Assembly: GCA_026018925.1 (NCBI GenBank)
Contig: JAKSZU010000006.1
Location: 194,364,449 to 194,428,448, forward strand
Length of the DNA stretch: 64,000 nt
Reading direction: 5' to 3'
DNA from: Tupaia tana
Taxonomy: Eukaryota > Chordata > Mammalia > Scandentia > Tupaiidae
Shown here: positions 47,018 through 57,190 of the stretch, piece after piece
Numbering within the stretch: position 1 is the stretch's first letter
How the letters are laid out: each line of letters begins with the position of its first letter
Notes under the pieces: model-generated
Databases searched by the model: none
Seen by the model: only the letters and a program-made list of their open reading frames with translations
What the model was told of the DNA's origin: nothing
Program-made: the position numbers and the translations under genes

Positions 47018-47319
47018 TTAACCATTTTTAAAAATTGTAGCCAGAGGGCACATGTACATGATATATATACATATATTTTTATGTGTACGTATATATATAT
47101 ACAGAGAGAGAGAGAAAGAGATACAGAAAGCACCCCCACCATGGGGACTGGCCATTCTATAATCCTTTTTCTCTATAATTCTTCAATCCTGTCAGAATCC
47201 TGGGGATGTGAGTTCAGCAGGTTTTCAAGCCCCTGGAGTTGGGACTTGAAGAGAACCCTGGCCAGCCATGTGGGATCTGGCTTAGTGCAGGATTTAGCCA
47301 CTGCGCTTTAGGGTGGTCC
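47018..47319 (-). mobile_element. tRNA-derived SINE, old copy with (TA)n expansion
   Basis: Minus-strand divergent copy between 'ctgagtagtgtat' and 'ctgagtagtatat'. A TA-rich microsatellite has expanded in its GA-tract region. Confidence 0.8.
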
Positions 47320-47436
47320 CTGAGTAGTATATCTGAACATTGAGAAAACTAAATGAGAAACTTTGAGAAAACTCAATGTTTAACCTTTCTGGATTTCTTA
47401 TGCAGTAGGCGGGAAAATGTTAGTGTAAGACACATT

Positions 47437-47699
47437 TTTTTTTTTTTTTTTTGAGAGATTTTCGCTATAGGGCGCATGCGCTCGCCAGACAGAGAGAGAC
47501 ATAGAGACAGAAAGCGAGAAATCACCCCCCAGGGGGGATGGTCACGCCGAAATCCCTTCTCCTCCATTCTCCTCTCGGGATCTTGGGCACGCATGCACAC
47601 GCGCCCGGCATGAGTTTTAAGCCACCGGGTCCGGGACGCGAACCACGGTCGACTACGTGGGAGTCCAGTGACATAGCCATTATACTAACTGCTGGTCCC
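47437..47699 (-). mobile_element. tRNA-derived SINE, long form (young)
   Basis: CpG-rich complete copy between 'aagacacatt' repeats (47427-47436 and 47700-47709). Confidence 0.94.
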
Positions 47700-47709
47700 A
47701 AGACACATT

Positions 47710-48423
47710 GTTAAAACTGGACAGAAATAGTCTGAATAAACTGTTGTAAACCTTCAATGAAGTGAAGAGGTAACAATGTCTACAAAGGGATTGCTCTGTT
47801 TTAAGCCAAAATTATAGTTCTGCAAGGGTTTAAGAAGTTCACCAGATGGGAGGGTGCTTGAATTTGCAACCATATATATCTTTTTCTTCTGAAAGAAAGA
47901 AGCATTTGTTTCCTGACATGTTATCAGGAAAATTGTTCATTTTTATTCTTCATCTGTCACTCAAAGTTGTCACTACATTTAGTGGCTATTTTTTCTGAAA
48001 ATCATTCCTACTTCTTCTAATAGTGCTGTCAGCTTGTCTGGTATTCACACGCCAACAACACATTTCTTTATATTTCAAACACAACTTCTGGAAAGTCACT
48101 TCCTCCTTCTGTTATAAATCCCAACTAAGTCATTGCAAGAAGTTCTAGTCTGCTTACCCTCCTTTCTGTTCCTCATTTTTTTAATCAAAATAGGAACTAG
48201 TGACATTTTCCTTGATTAATGAAGCCTTGTTTTTAATTACTGTTGAGTCTAAGTGTTCCATTCAAGCTGTTATCTCCATGCACTTCCATTGAGCCTTCTT
48301 TGGGACAAATGGCACAAATTCAAATTTGAATGGTGGAAGGCAAAGGTGGAAATTGTTATGTAGTCTTCGTATCATAAATATTTGAATAAACTCAGCTCAA
48401 TAGCAATTACTAAGAGATACTGA
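47710..48423. other. No recognisable element
   Basis: About 0.7 kb of unassigned sequence. Confidence 0.5.
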
Positions 48424-48640
48424 AATTAATTTTTTAAAGTTTATTCATTTATTTCTTACATGGGAGAGAAAGAGAAAGACAGTCACTTCCAACAGGGTCT
48501 CCATGCCATGATCCACCCCTCCAGTTTCAGTCAGCTTGGATTATGGATATGTCTGTCCAGTGTGCTCAGGAGTGCAAGCTCTGGACTTTTTTCTATGTGG
48601 GTCCAGTTGTGTTACCACTGTGCTATTACCTGGCACCTGA
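48424..48640 (-). mobile_element. Third SINE family, copy 2
   Basis: Minus-strand element: tail 'ttttttaaagtttattcatt' and 'tatttcttacatgggagaga' at left, then 'cagggtctccatgccatgat', 'cagtttcagtcagcttggat', and the tRNA-like head 'accactgtgctattacctgg'. Flanks 'ctgaaattaa' / 'ctgaaattgt'. Confidence 0.7.
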
Positions 48641-48845
48641 AATTGTTATGCTTTTTTTTTTTCCACATTTGTCTCAGAGTTTAGGAGTTAATGCCTTTCA
48701 AACACAATGTAGCCTGAATAATAAAATGAGAATTCTATTTAATGGATGGTTTAAAGGATAGTTTTTTTTAAATCTTACTATAGATTTTAATAGCAAAAAT
48801 GGTGACTAAATGGGATATGCACATAATATAAAGAGGCAGAATTTT

Positions 48846-49086
48846 GGAACAAGCAGTTGGCGTAATGGCTATGTCGCTGGACTCCCTTGTAGTCAACCAA
48901 GGTTTGAGTTCCGGACCCGGGAGCATGTGCATGTGTGCCCAAGATCCTGAGAGGAGAATGGAGGAGAAGGGATTGAGGCGTGGCCATCCCCCCAGGGGGT
49001 GATTTCTTGCTTTCTGCCTCTCTGTTTCTCTCTGTCTTTCTGGCAAGTGCATGTGCCCTGTAACAAAAAACCTCTCAATAAAAAAG
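48846..49086 (+). mobile_element. tRNA-derived SINE, long form with perfect TSD
   Basis: Plus-strand copy between 'aaagaggcagaattt' repeats (from 48830 and 49087). About 30 bp after the B box ('gtggcttaaactcacgccgg' of sisters) are missing. Confidence 0.93.
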
Positions 49087-49479
49087 AAAGAGGCAGAATT
49101 TAACATTTAAAGCAATGTGTCCTATTATTATGCCAATAGGAGTTTGGCTAAACATTTTGAAACTCACCCAGTCCTCTATTTGCATAAATTAGTACCTGCC
49201 CACTAGTACACTAGGTCCTCAACCACGGCTATGTATTAGAATCCACCACACCAACTTTTCTGATAACTTGTAGCACCCTGTACCATCTAACCTAGGCTTT
49301 CTGGGGACTGCAACCAAAGCAATGCACTGCCAAAGCAAATGCACTGCCATACCATACAACAAAAACACATCCATCCATCAATACTGCACTATTTACTCAA
49401 CTGGAAGTCAAGAGTAACCCCATTTAATGGCATCTAGAAGATCTTTAGTCTTCAAATCAGTAGACACTCTGAATAAAGG

Positions 49480-49975
49480 TCAACAAAGGTTAACAGGTGA
49501 TAATCAATTTATTAAAATAGTTGATCTAGGCATGTGCAATAGTGACTTCAACCTCATCTCCTGGTTCAATACTGATGGAAGTAATCAGTTTAACAATCTC
49601 AGAAGGACTGTGAAAATCAATGAGTCACTTGTGGATTCTCATCTGGAAATGATCCCAAGTCTTAGAACCTTCACCACAAGGTGTTTTTTCTAGTAGCGAT
49701 TTTCAAAGTCTTGGTAGGTACCTGAACTGGTCCTTTCACCTTGAAATCTTTTCCTTTGCAAGTCCGATTAAGTTAGCACACCCATTCTCCAGGGACTTTA
49801 CGTTGTGGCTGGTGACAGTCATTCTAATTCTGTGAATGGCCACCTCTGGCTCCATCATGTTTTTCCAGTATCTTTAAAAAGCCATGGCTGTGGTGCAGCC
49901 TCCTGATGGACTTGTGCCTCTGCGAGAGTGAACAGCGGTGAGTCAGGAGCAGAGCGGGCTCACCATTGCGCCACC
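49480..49975 (-). pseudogene. RPS20: Processed pseudogene of ribosomal protein S20
   Basis: Read on the minus strand, the coding part runs from ATG at 49885 to a stop at 49526-49528, 360 bp, the length of the RPS20 reading frame (119 codons plus stop), without introns. Conserved stretches encode pieces such as VKSLE, KGPVQVPTKTL, GEGSKTWD, QMRIHK, SPSEIVK and ITSISIEPG. It also keeps the mRNA 5' leader ('gctcctgactcaccgctgtt') and a 3' UTR with 'caactattttaataaattga'. Lesions: an extra T in codons 3-4, another shift near codon 45, an extra A near codon 70, and an in-frame TGA at 49625-49627 replacing an arginine codon. No poly(A) or target duplication is clear. RPS20 is a small-subunit ribosomal protein; this L1-mediated retrocopy cannot make it. 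The plus-strand open frame at 49427-49693 is its antisense shadow. Confidence 0.93.
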
Positions 49976-49997
49976 TGCATCTGCTTCTTCCGGAAAA

Positions 49998-50044
49998 AAA
50001 AAAAATAAATAAAAGGCTAAAGGAAATTTTTTTTTTTTTTTTGC
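49998..50044. repeat. A-rich and T-rich mononucleotide tracts
   Basis: An A12/AAAT run and a T17 run flank about 20 bp just upstream of the RPS20 retrocopy. The T17 may be the A-tail of an unrecognised minus-strand insert. Confidence 0.6.
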
Positions 50045-50619
50045 AAAATAAACAAAACAAAAAACCCAAAACCAGACCAAACCAGAAAACTGAGTACTCA
50101 AATCCTTCCTTTACCACTAATATACTACGTGATTATAAGTAAGTTAATTTGCTTCGTCATGTAATTCCTTTGGTGATGAAGTGAATACCAAAGTTATTGT
50201 ATAGAATGAAAATCCTTACTAAGATTGTTTTGAAAATTTTTTATTAAAATTCCTCATTTAAATGTTCATAATTATAATCTATTTACCAAGAAAATATTAA
50301 CTAACAGCTAATGAAGAAAGATTAAAGTAAAAGCAAAATTATTTGTAGCAACATGATGATATTCTGAAATGTATTACCTAAATGAGCTTAAAAGCAAGAA
50401 TGCCAGATGGCTTTAGAATTTCCACTTCTAAAAGGAATTTCAATGTTAGATCTTGTTTTTTTCAGGGAACAAATGTTTCATCATATATTACTGTAGCAAT
50501 TATTTTCTATCTTATGATTAGTAATAGATATAAAAAAATTAAAAATCTGTCCATAGGAAGAAATAATCTCCCAAAGAATTGATTCATGCTCCCTCAAGTA
50601 ATGTGTGCTGTGTGATGCT

Positions 50620-50775
50620 AGTAGGGCCTGAGGCATGGATAAAAAGACTCAGGATTAAGTTCTGCTTCTATTAAAATGTCTCCTGATCACCCTGGGCCTC
50701 AGGTTCTTCACATGTAAAATGAAAGGGTTAGACCAGATAATCACTGAAGTCTCTTCCAATTCAAAGATTCTATTT
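50620..50775 (+). mobile_element. MIR3/MIRc-type SINE relic
   Basis: 'ctgggcctcaggttcttcac' then 'atgtaaaatgaaagggttag' and 'aagtctcttccaattcaaag' matches the MIR3/MIRc core and 3' end. Confidence 0.7.
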
Positions 50776-50856
50776 AACAATTTGGAGATTAATTATATTG
50801 CATACAAACAAGGAAAAGATTTTAAAATTATTTTAAAAGTTGAGATGGTCATTTTA

Positions 50857-51118
50857 TTTTTATTTTTATTTTTTTGGAGAGATTTTCGCTATAGGGCACG
50901 TGCGCTCGCCAGACAGAGAGAGACATAGAGACAGAAAGCGAGAAATCACCCCCCTGGGGGGATGGTCACGTTGCAATCCCTTCTCCTCCAGAATGGGATC
51001 TTGGGCACACACGCACATGCGCCCGGCGTGAGTTTTAAGCCACCGGGTCTGGGACGCGAACCGTGGTCGACTACGTGGGAGTCCACTGACATAGCCATTA
51101 CACTAACTGCTGGTTCCC
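50857..51118 (-). mobile_element. tRNA-derived SINE, long form (young)
   Basis: CpG-rich complete minus-strand copy between 'gagatggtcat' repeats (50842-50852 and 51119-51129). A small deletion ('cattctcctct' of sisters) lies around 50990. Confidence 0.93.
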
Positions 51119-51296
51119 GAGATGGTCATCTTAAATGGAGGGAAAAAAAAAGTTACAGCTCCCCATATTTAGCTAAAATGACTGATAGGTAAATGGTGGC
51201 ATTCTCAGTTTTAAAAATAAAATCTGTATTCTGTGCTTTTGGAAAATGAACTACCCCTGAAAACATTAAGCATTAAGAAAACTATTCTTTCTGTAC

Positions 51297-51492
51297 CAGG
51301 GTTTCTCAACCTTGGCATTATCACATCTTAGGGTGGGTATTTCTTTGTGGTGGTGTGGGGTTCTCCTATGTATTTTTTGCATATTTAGCAGATTCTCAGC
51401 TTCTAGTCACTAGATCCCAGTGACATTCCAACACTCCCAAGTTGTGACAACCAAAAATGTCTCCAGACATACAATCTCAGTTAAGAATCATT
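51297..51492 (-). mobile_element. MER20-type hAT-Charlie element, second copy
   Basis: 'cagggtttctcaaccttggc' at left, 'gttgtgacaaccaaaaatgt' and 'ctccagacat' at right, ending 'gttaagaatcattt': the reverse complement of the 32.8 kb element with an internal deletion. Confidence 0.7.
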
Positions 51493-51496
51493 TCTT

Positions 51497-51694
51497 TCTT
51501 TTTTAAAGAATTATTTATTTAATTCATTATTGTTATGATTTTTAAAGTTGCTATAGGACACATTCACTCACTAGAGAGAGACAGTGAGAACGAGAGGGAA
51601 AAATGAGAAAACAAGTCACTAGACCTAGGACTCAAACCTCAGTTGGCTGTGTGGAAGTCCTGAATCTTAACCACCACATCACCTGCTTATCCCC
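51497..51694 (-). mobile_element. tRNA-derived SINE, short form
   Basis: Minus-strand short copy at the edge of the MER20-type element. Flanks 'aagaatcatttctt' / 'aagaataatttttc'. Confidence 0.88.
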
Positions 51695-51786
51695 CAAGAA
51701 TAATTTTTCTAAAGTGGACTAACCTTTGGCTTCTCATTTTAACCTGTGCCCAAGGTACTAGAGTTGTCATGATACTTCAACACCTA

Positions 51787-51820
51787 CTATTTATTTATTA
51801 AAAATTGTTTTTATTGAAAT

Positions 51821-51859
<39 letters not shown>

Positions 51860-51998
51860 TTTTAATTTGACGGGGCGGGGGGAGGGGGGAGAGAGAGAGA
51901 GAGAGAGTGAGAAAGCAAGCTGCCAGGTCCAGAACTCGAACCACAGTTGACCATGTGGGAGTACAGTGCCCTTAACCACCATGCCACTTGCTAGACCC
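51787..51998 (-). mobile_element. tRNA-derived SINE, short form with (TTTA)n tail
   Basis: Minus-strand copy between 'cttcaacacct' repeats (51776-51786 and 51999-52009). The tail has become a (TTTA)n array at 51816-51862. Confidence 0.93.
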
Positions 51999-52618
51999 CT
52001 TCAACACCTTTTAAACAGCTAGCCAAGAGCCATTGTGTCTTGAGTATAGTTCTATAAACAAAAGCACTAACATAAAAATTGCTAATATTTGCACAGAAAT
52101 TATAGTATATGAATGTTTGTTTGTGCCAGGTACTACACAGGTACCACATCAACTAAGTGTTGATGAAGTTAACTCCCACGTTATATGAAAAATGCCATCT
52201 TTATTCCCAAAGACCTTACTTGATGCCTACATGAATCAGACACACTGATTCATGAATCTAAAATGGATTTCAGAACATCTACAAAGTAGCATACTGATGA
52301 AGCAAGTACAAATGGAGAGAGTGCTGAGTGCAGGGCTGATAAGGGAGGTGTGAAGTGGTCCTTGCATAAAAAGCTGTCAACCCCTGCCTCCAGCCAGGAG
52401 GGTGGGGAGGAGCAGCAGGCTTGCCTAGAACTAGGAAGGGAGCAAAGTTTCAGATAAGCAGGTGGAATAAGTTCTGGAGATCCGTTGTACAGCATGATAA
52501 CTACATTAATAATAATGTATTAGTCTACGAGAGTAAATGTTAAATATTCTCATCATTGCTAAAAAACAATGGGCAATGGGCAATGTGTGAGATGGTGGAT
52601 ATGTTGATTTGCTTGTTT

Positions 52619-52896
52619 TTTTTTTTTTTTTTTTTTTTTTTGGAGAGGTTTTAGAGAGCGCATGCGCTATAGGGCTCATGCACTCACCAGAAAGACAGAG
52701 AGACAGAAAACGAGAAATCACCCCCCAGGGAGGATGGCCACACTGCAATCCCTTTCTCCTCCATTTTCCTCTCAGGATCTTGGGCATGCACACACATGTG
52801 TCTGGTGTGATTTTAAGCTACTGGGTCCGTGACTTCAACCACAGTCGACTACATGAGAGTCCAGTGACATAGCTATTATGCCAACTGCTGGTCCCT
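52619..52896 (-). mobile_element. tRNA-derived SINE, long form, with tail rearrangement
   Basis: Minus-strand copy between 'gatttgcttgtttt' repeats (52605-52618 and 52897-52910). Its tail carries an extra 'agagagcgcatgcg' segment. Confidence 0.92.
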
Positions 52897-52962
52897 GATT
52901 TGCTTGTTTTAATCATTCCACAATATATACATATATCAAAGCATCACAGTGTATCCCATATA

Positions 52963-53062
52963 TATGTGTGTATGTGTATATGTGTGTGTGTGTATACACA
53001 CATGGGGGGTATTGAAAAAGTTCATGGAAAATGCATATTTATATATACATATATATATATAA
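52963..53062. repeat. TG/TA-rich microsatellites
   Basis: Runs of (TG)n and (TA)n near the L1 3' end and in the MITE-like element. Confidence 0.8.
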
Positions 53063-53161
53063 AAACAAAACTACACCTAGATTGCAAAAGTTTTTAATAC
53101 CAAAATAAGCTTGTACTTTAATTCCATCTTTTCCAAAAGCTTTTTGAACTCTTCTTGTACA
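53005..53161. mobile_element. Palindromic MITE-like DNA element (copy 3), inserted in L1
   Basis: Left arm 'tattgaaaaagttcatggaa' and right arm 'ttccaaaagctttttgaact' are inverted repeats. L1 sequence resumes right after, so this insertion is younger than the L1. Confidence 0.6.
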
Positions 53162-53349
53162 ATTCTTATTTGTCAATTGAAAATTGACTAATTAATCTTT
53201 TAAAAGGTGGTGGGAGCAACTTGTGGAGTCCTGAAGGCCAACAAAGGGGCTTAGCTTTAATTTTATATGTAAGCAGTAAGAATTCCCATCTTGAGGGAGG
53301 TAGTGAAGTGAAAGTATTTAATGGAAGCAACGCCTTCCATTCCTCTATA

Positions 53350-53565
53350 TTGTTTATTTATTTATTATTATTTAATTTTACTATAGGTCACATGCACTCA
53401 CCAGAGAGAGAAAGATATCTATTTATCTATCTATCTAGAGAGATATCTATCTATATATAGAGAGAGAGAGAAAGAGAGAGAATTCAAGTCACCAGTTCCA
53501 GGACTTGAAACATGGTCTACCATGTGGGAGTCGAGCACCTCAACCACCACACTACCTGCTGGCCC
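53350..53565 (-). mobile_element. tRNA-derived SINE, short form with (TATC)n expansion
   Basis: Minus-strand copy with 'actataggtcacatgcactc' at its tail. The GA tract is replaced by a TATC/TAGA array (53414-53459). Confidence 0.88.
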
Positions 53566-53794
53566 TATTCCTAAGACAAGAGCTTTTGAGTGACCCTTTA
53601 AAATGTCATCATACTTCCCAGGATGAGAGTCAAGGGTTGATTTCACAGCTTTTACTGTCTACTCCCACTTAAAAAGTGGTCAGTATGAAAGTTAAGTCTA
53701 GTCAGCCTTGCACACAACTGTTTCAGAGCAGCTAAATTATTTCATGATTATATAATTTTTGGATGTTGACAAATGTCACCCTTCCTGAATGAAT

Positions 53795-54055
53795 GTCAAA
53801 GACAGGATCATCCAGGGCAGGAAATTATGTAGAATGCTGTCCAGAGCATGGATATTGGAGTCACGCAGGTCTGAGTCCTGACTCCATCATGAACTATTTG
53901 TATAATCCTTAACTTACTTATCTATAAAATGGGAATAAGAGGTATATTGGAAGGAAGCAATGATATGTTGAATATATTGGGAGAAATCAGTTATAAACTA
54001 TTTGTAAAGTATTTAGCTGAGTAACTCACATCTAGTAAGGACTCCATAATTATGA
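53795..54055 (+). mobile_element. MIR SINE relic
   Basis: 'gagcatggatattggagtca' then 'gagtcctgactccatcatga' and 'tatctataaaatgggaataa' follow MIR. Confidence 0.78.
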
Positions 54056-54110
54056 CCTGCAGTGTTCTTCATGCTAAAAAGTAAACACTTTAAATATTTT
54101 TTATTATAAT

Positions 54111-54377
54111 TTTTTTTTTTTTTGGAGAGGTTTTTCGCTATAGGGCGCGTGCGCTCGCCAGACAGACAGAGAGAGACATAGAGACAGAAAGCGAGAAATC
54201 ACCCCCCATAGGGGATGGTCACGCCGCAATCCCTTCTCCTCCATTCTCCTCTTGGGATCTTGGGCACGCACGCACACGCACCCGGCGTGAGTTGTAAGCC
54301 ACCGGGTCCGAGACGCGAACCGCGGTCGACTACGTGGGAGTCCAGCGACATAGCCATTACGCTAACTGCTAGTTCCC
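54111..54377 (-). mobile_element. tRNA-derived SINE, long form (young, least decayed)
   Basis: Complete minus-strand copy with most CpGs intact ('gctatagggcgcgtgcgctc', 'gaaccgcggtcgactacgtg'). Flanks repeat 'ttttattataattttt'. Confidence 0.94.
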
Positions 54378-54499
54378 TTTTTATTATAATTTTTGATTTG
54401 CATATAAAATTTGTACATCTTTGTGGGGTACAGTCTGGTTTTCAAATCACATGTACAGTGTGTAATAATCAAGTCAAAGAAATGAACATATTTACTTTT

Positions 54500-54772
54500 T
54501 ATTTTTTAATTAATTAATTTTTTTGAGAGGTTTTTGCCATAGGGCATGTGTGCTCGCCAGACAGACAGAGAGACAGAGAGACAGAAAGCGAGAAATCACC
54601 CCCCGGGGGGATAGCCACACCACAATCCCTTCTCTTCCATTCTCCTCTCAGGATCTTGGGCACGCACGCAAATGCGCCTGGCATGAGTTTTAAGCCACTG
54701 GGTCCGGAACTCGAACCACGGTCGACTACGTGGGAGTCCAGCGACATAGCCATTACACTAACTGCTGGCCCC
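54500..54772 (-). mobile_element. tRNA-derived SINE, long form, in L1
   Basis: Minus-strand copy between 'gaaatgaacatatttacttt' and 'gaaatgaacatacttacttt', a 20 bp-plus target duplication with one change. Confidence 0.94.
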
Positions 54773-55108
54773 AGAAATGAACATACTTACTTTTCATCAT
54801 GAACATTTATCATTACTTTGGGTTGCTTATACTTAAAGTTAACTCTATTAATTATTTAGAAATATGTATTAAATTGTTACCAACATTTTCTTATTCCAGT
54901 ATGTTATATTATTCTATAATCCATTCCATTTATTTACATGCCCTTTGGATTTGTTAATCATGTTCTCCTCATATCTCCCCAATAACCCTCTCCTTTCCAG
55001 CTTCTGGTATTTGCCTTACATTCTACTTCTACACAAACAAGTATGCTACTGGTTGTCTGCTTCCATAAAAACAAGTCTTTCACCTTTGCTAAAGAGTGAG
55101 GACACACA

Positions 55109-55337
55109 GGGCCAGCCAGGTGGTATGGTGGTTAATGCAGCTAGATCCCACATAGCCAACAAGTGGGATTTGAGGCCCAGACCTGGTGGTTTGAGAGAAA
55201 CACTGGTTGGTGTGCTTGCTTGCCCAAGGTTGCAAGAGGAGAATGGGGCAGAGAGCATATGCCCCATGGGGTATGCTTTCTCATTCTCCCTCTCTTCTCT
55301 CTCTGGTGAGCCCTATAGCAAATTAGGGGAGAAAAAA
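55109..55337 (+). mobile_element. tRNA-derived SINE, older divergent form, in L1
   Basis: Plus-strand copy 'gggccagccaggtggtatgg' to 'gagccctatagcaaattagg'. Flanks 'agtgaggacacac' / 'agtgaggacacat'. Confidence 0.88.
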
Positions 55338-55505
55338 AGTGAGGACACATGATATTTATTGAGGACATACAGTATTTGTCTTTGAGAACCTGGCTTATTT
55401 CCCTTATAATTTCTTTCATGATCATCTATTTTGTCTCAAATGACAGGCACCCATCCCCCCTCCTTTTCTTTATGACTAAATAGTATTATGTTGTTGTTTT
55501 TTGAT

Positions 55506-55763
55506 CCTCTGAGACTTTGAACATAGGATGTGTGTGCTTGCTGTAGAAAGACAGATAGAGACAGTGAGAGGGAAAGTGAGAAACCATTCCCCTGGGGGGA
55601 TAGTCACACCACAACCCCTTCTCCTCCATTCTCCTTCTGGGATTTTGGGCATGAATGCACATGCACCCTGCATGATTTTCAAGCCACCAGGTCCAGCACT
55701 CAAACCGTGGTCAGCCATGTGGGAATTCAGCACCTTAACCACCATATTACCTGCTGACCCTAG
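55506..55763 (-). mobile_element. tRNA-derived SINE, long form, in L1
   Basis: Minus-strand copy inserted where the L1 reads 'gaatagtatt...'. Its head ends 'ttacctgctgacccta'. Confidence 0.85.
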
Positions 55764-55765
55764 TT

Positions 55766-55772
55766 TATATAT

Positions 55773-55823
<51 letters not shown>

Positions 55824-55870
55824 TTATATTTAAATATATATTATATGTATTCATATAATATATAATGTAT
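55766..55870. repeat. (TA)n microsatellite
   Basis: Long perfect TA run (about 55778-55820) followed by TA-rich sequence. Confidence 0.92.
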
Positions 55871-56050
55871 ATATTAAACTGTCTTGTTGGTGATAATTTA
55901 ATACATATTTACAAATATCAGAGTTAATTTTGAGTATGGACAATGCAAAGTAATGATAAATGTTCATGATGCAAGTAAATATTTTCATTTCCTTGATTTA
56001 CTTATTACACAATGTACATAAGATTTTAAAAACCATGTGATATCCCACAA
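55870..56050 (+). mobile_element. Short L1 3' end in opposite orientation
   Basis: 'gtaatgataaatgttcatga' then 'ttattacacaatgtacataa' and 'aaccatgtgatatcccacaa' follow the sense L1 3' end. It is about 180 bp, severely 5' truncated, and sits inside the minus-strand L1. Confidence 0.5.
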
Positions 56051-56104
56051 AGACGAACAAATATGTGTAAATCAGAAATCACAATTAATATTGTTTTAAA
56101 AAGA

Positions 56105-56225
56105 AGTTGTGTGTATATATGTAAATATGTAAATATTTGTATATTTACATATGTGTTTATAGACATTTATGTGTGTATATATAAGAATGGGTATATATGT
56201 ATCTATATGAGATATATATCTCACA
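56105..56225. repeat. TA/TG-rich low-complexity sequence
   Basis: Alternating 'tgtaaatatg' and 'tatatgta' units. Confidence 0.7.
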
Positions 56226-56507
56226 TTTTCTTTACTATTCATTATTTGTTGGGAATTTAGGTTTTTTTTATCTTCAGTATTATGAATAATGCTAAGATAA
56301 ACATAGAAGTGCAGCCACCTTTTTAATATATTGATTTCCTATCTTATAGATATATACCCACTAGTGAGATTACTGATTCATAAGATAGTTCTATTTCTAG
56401 TTTTTAGAGAAACCTCATACTATTTTCCAAACTGTATTAATTTGCTTTCCCACCAAAAGTGTACAGTGGTTCCTCTTCCACTGCAGTCTCACCAGCAACT
56501 GTTGTTC

Positions 56508-56758
56508 TTTTTTATCCCCTCTTTTAATTTGCCAGAATGCACATTCATTGCCAGAGAGAAACAGAAAAAGATAAAGGAAAAATGAGAAAAGCACTCCCCA
56601 TAGGGAATGATCACACCACCATTCCCTTTTCCTCTCTCTCTCTCTCCCTGTGGTATTTTGGGAACCCGTGCACGTGTGTCTAGTGTGTTTCTCGAGCTCA
56701 ACTACACAGTTGGCCATGTGGGATTCAGCCTCCCCAACCACGATGCCATGGGCTGGCC
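56508..56758 (-). mobile_element. tRNA-derived SINE, old divergent copy, in L1
   Basis: Minus-strand CpG-poor copy with an expanded (CT)n segment. Head end 'cgatgccatgggctggcc'. Confidence 0.78.
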
Positions 56759-57190
56759 TTCTTTGCATTTTTTTTTTTTAATAGACATTCTAACTGGAGT
56801 AAGTTGATATCTCAGTATGGTTTTGACTCACATTTCCCTTGTGATTAGTGATATGAAACTTTTAATTTTTTTTAGCCACTAGTGTATCTTTTTGTAAAAT
56901 AGGTTCAGATCAATTTCCATTTTTAATTAGATTATTGTTTTTTTGCTGGAAAATTGTTTGAATTTGTTATGAAGTCTGGTTATTAATCCTTTGTTGGATG
57001 TATAGTTTGCAAATATTTTTACCTATTCTGTAGGTTGTATCTTTATTGACTATTTCCTTTGTTGTACAGAAGTTTTTAGTCTGATGTAATCCTATTTATT
57101 TATCATAAGCTTGTGCTTTTGAAGTATTATTATTATTATTTTTTTTTTTTTTTGCCTAAAGTAATGCTTCTTCATAAGCATTTTAAACAT

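Larger units (their letters stand above)
52435..53190 (+). mobile_element. Old L1M-type 3' UTR and 3' end, interrupted twice
   Basis: 'ataagttctggagatccgtt' and 'gtacagcatgataactacat', then 'gagatggtggatatgttgat', 'caatatatacatatatcaaa' and final 'cttatttgtcaattgaaaat' follow the L1M 3' end in order. A SINE (52619-52896) and a MITE-like element (53005-53161) interrupt it. Confidence 0.7.
54378..57190 (-). mobile_element. L1 3' UTR and ORF2 C-terminal region, broken by several insertions
   Basis: On the plus strand it starts in the antisense 3' end ('tctttgtggggtacagtctg'). It continues through 'acagtatttgtctttgagaa', 'gaataatgctaagataaaca', 'gatatatacccactagtgag' and 'ttgatatctcagtatggttt' to 'gtctgatgtaatcctattta' near 57.1 kb. 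This is one minus-strand L1 of roughly 1.3 kb original sequence. SINEs at 54500, 55109, 55506 and 56508, a TA microsatellite and an opposite-strand L1 end occupy the rest. Reverse-transcriptase coding is not intact. Confidence 0.82.

Noticed and set aside
49427-49693. 88-codon plus-strand open frame
   Set aside because: Antisense of the RPS20 retrocopy.
49824-50117. 97-codon minus-strand open frame
   Set aside because: Runs through poly(A)/poly(T) and the RPS20 leader in the wrong frame.
54945-55352. 135-codon frame
   Set aside because: Antisense L1 3' UTR plus an inserted SINE.
56415-56768. 117-codon minus-strand frame
   Set aside because: Covers an old SINE inserted in L1; no conserved L1 reverse-transcriptase motif in that frame.
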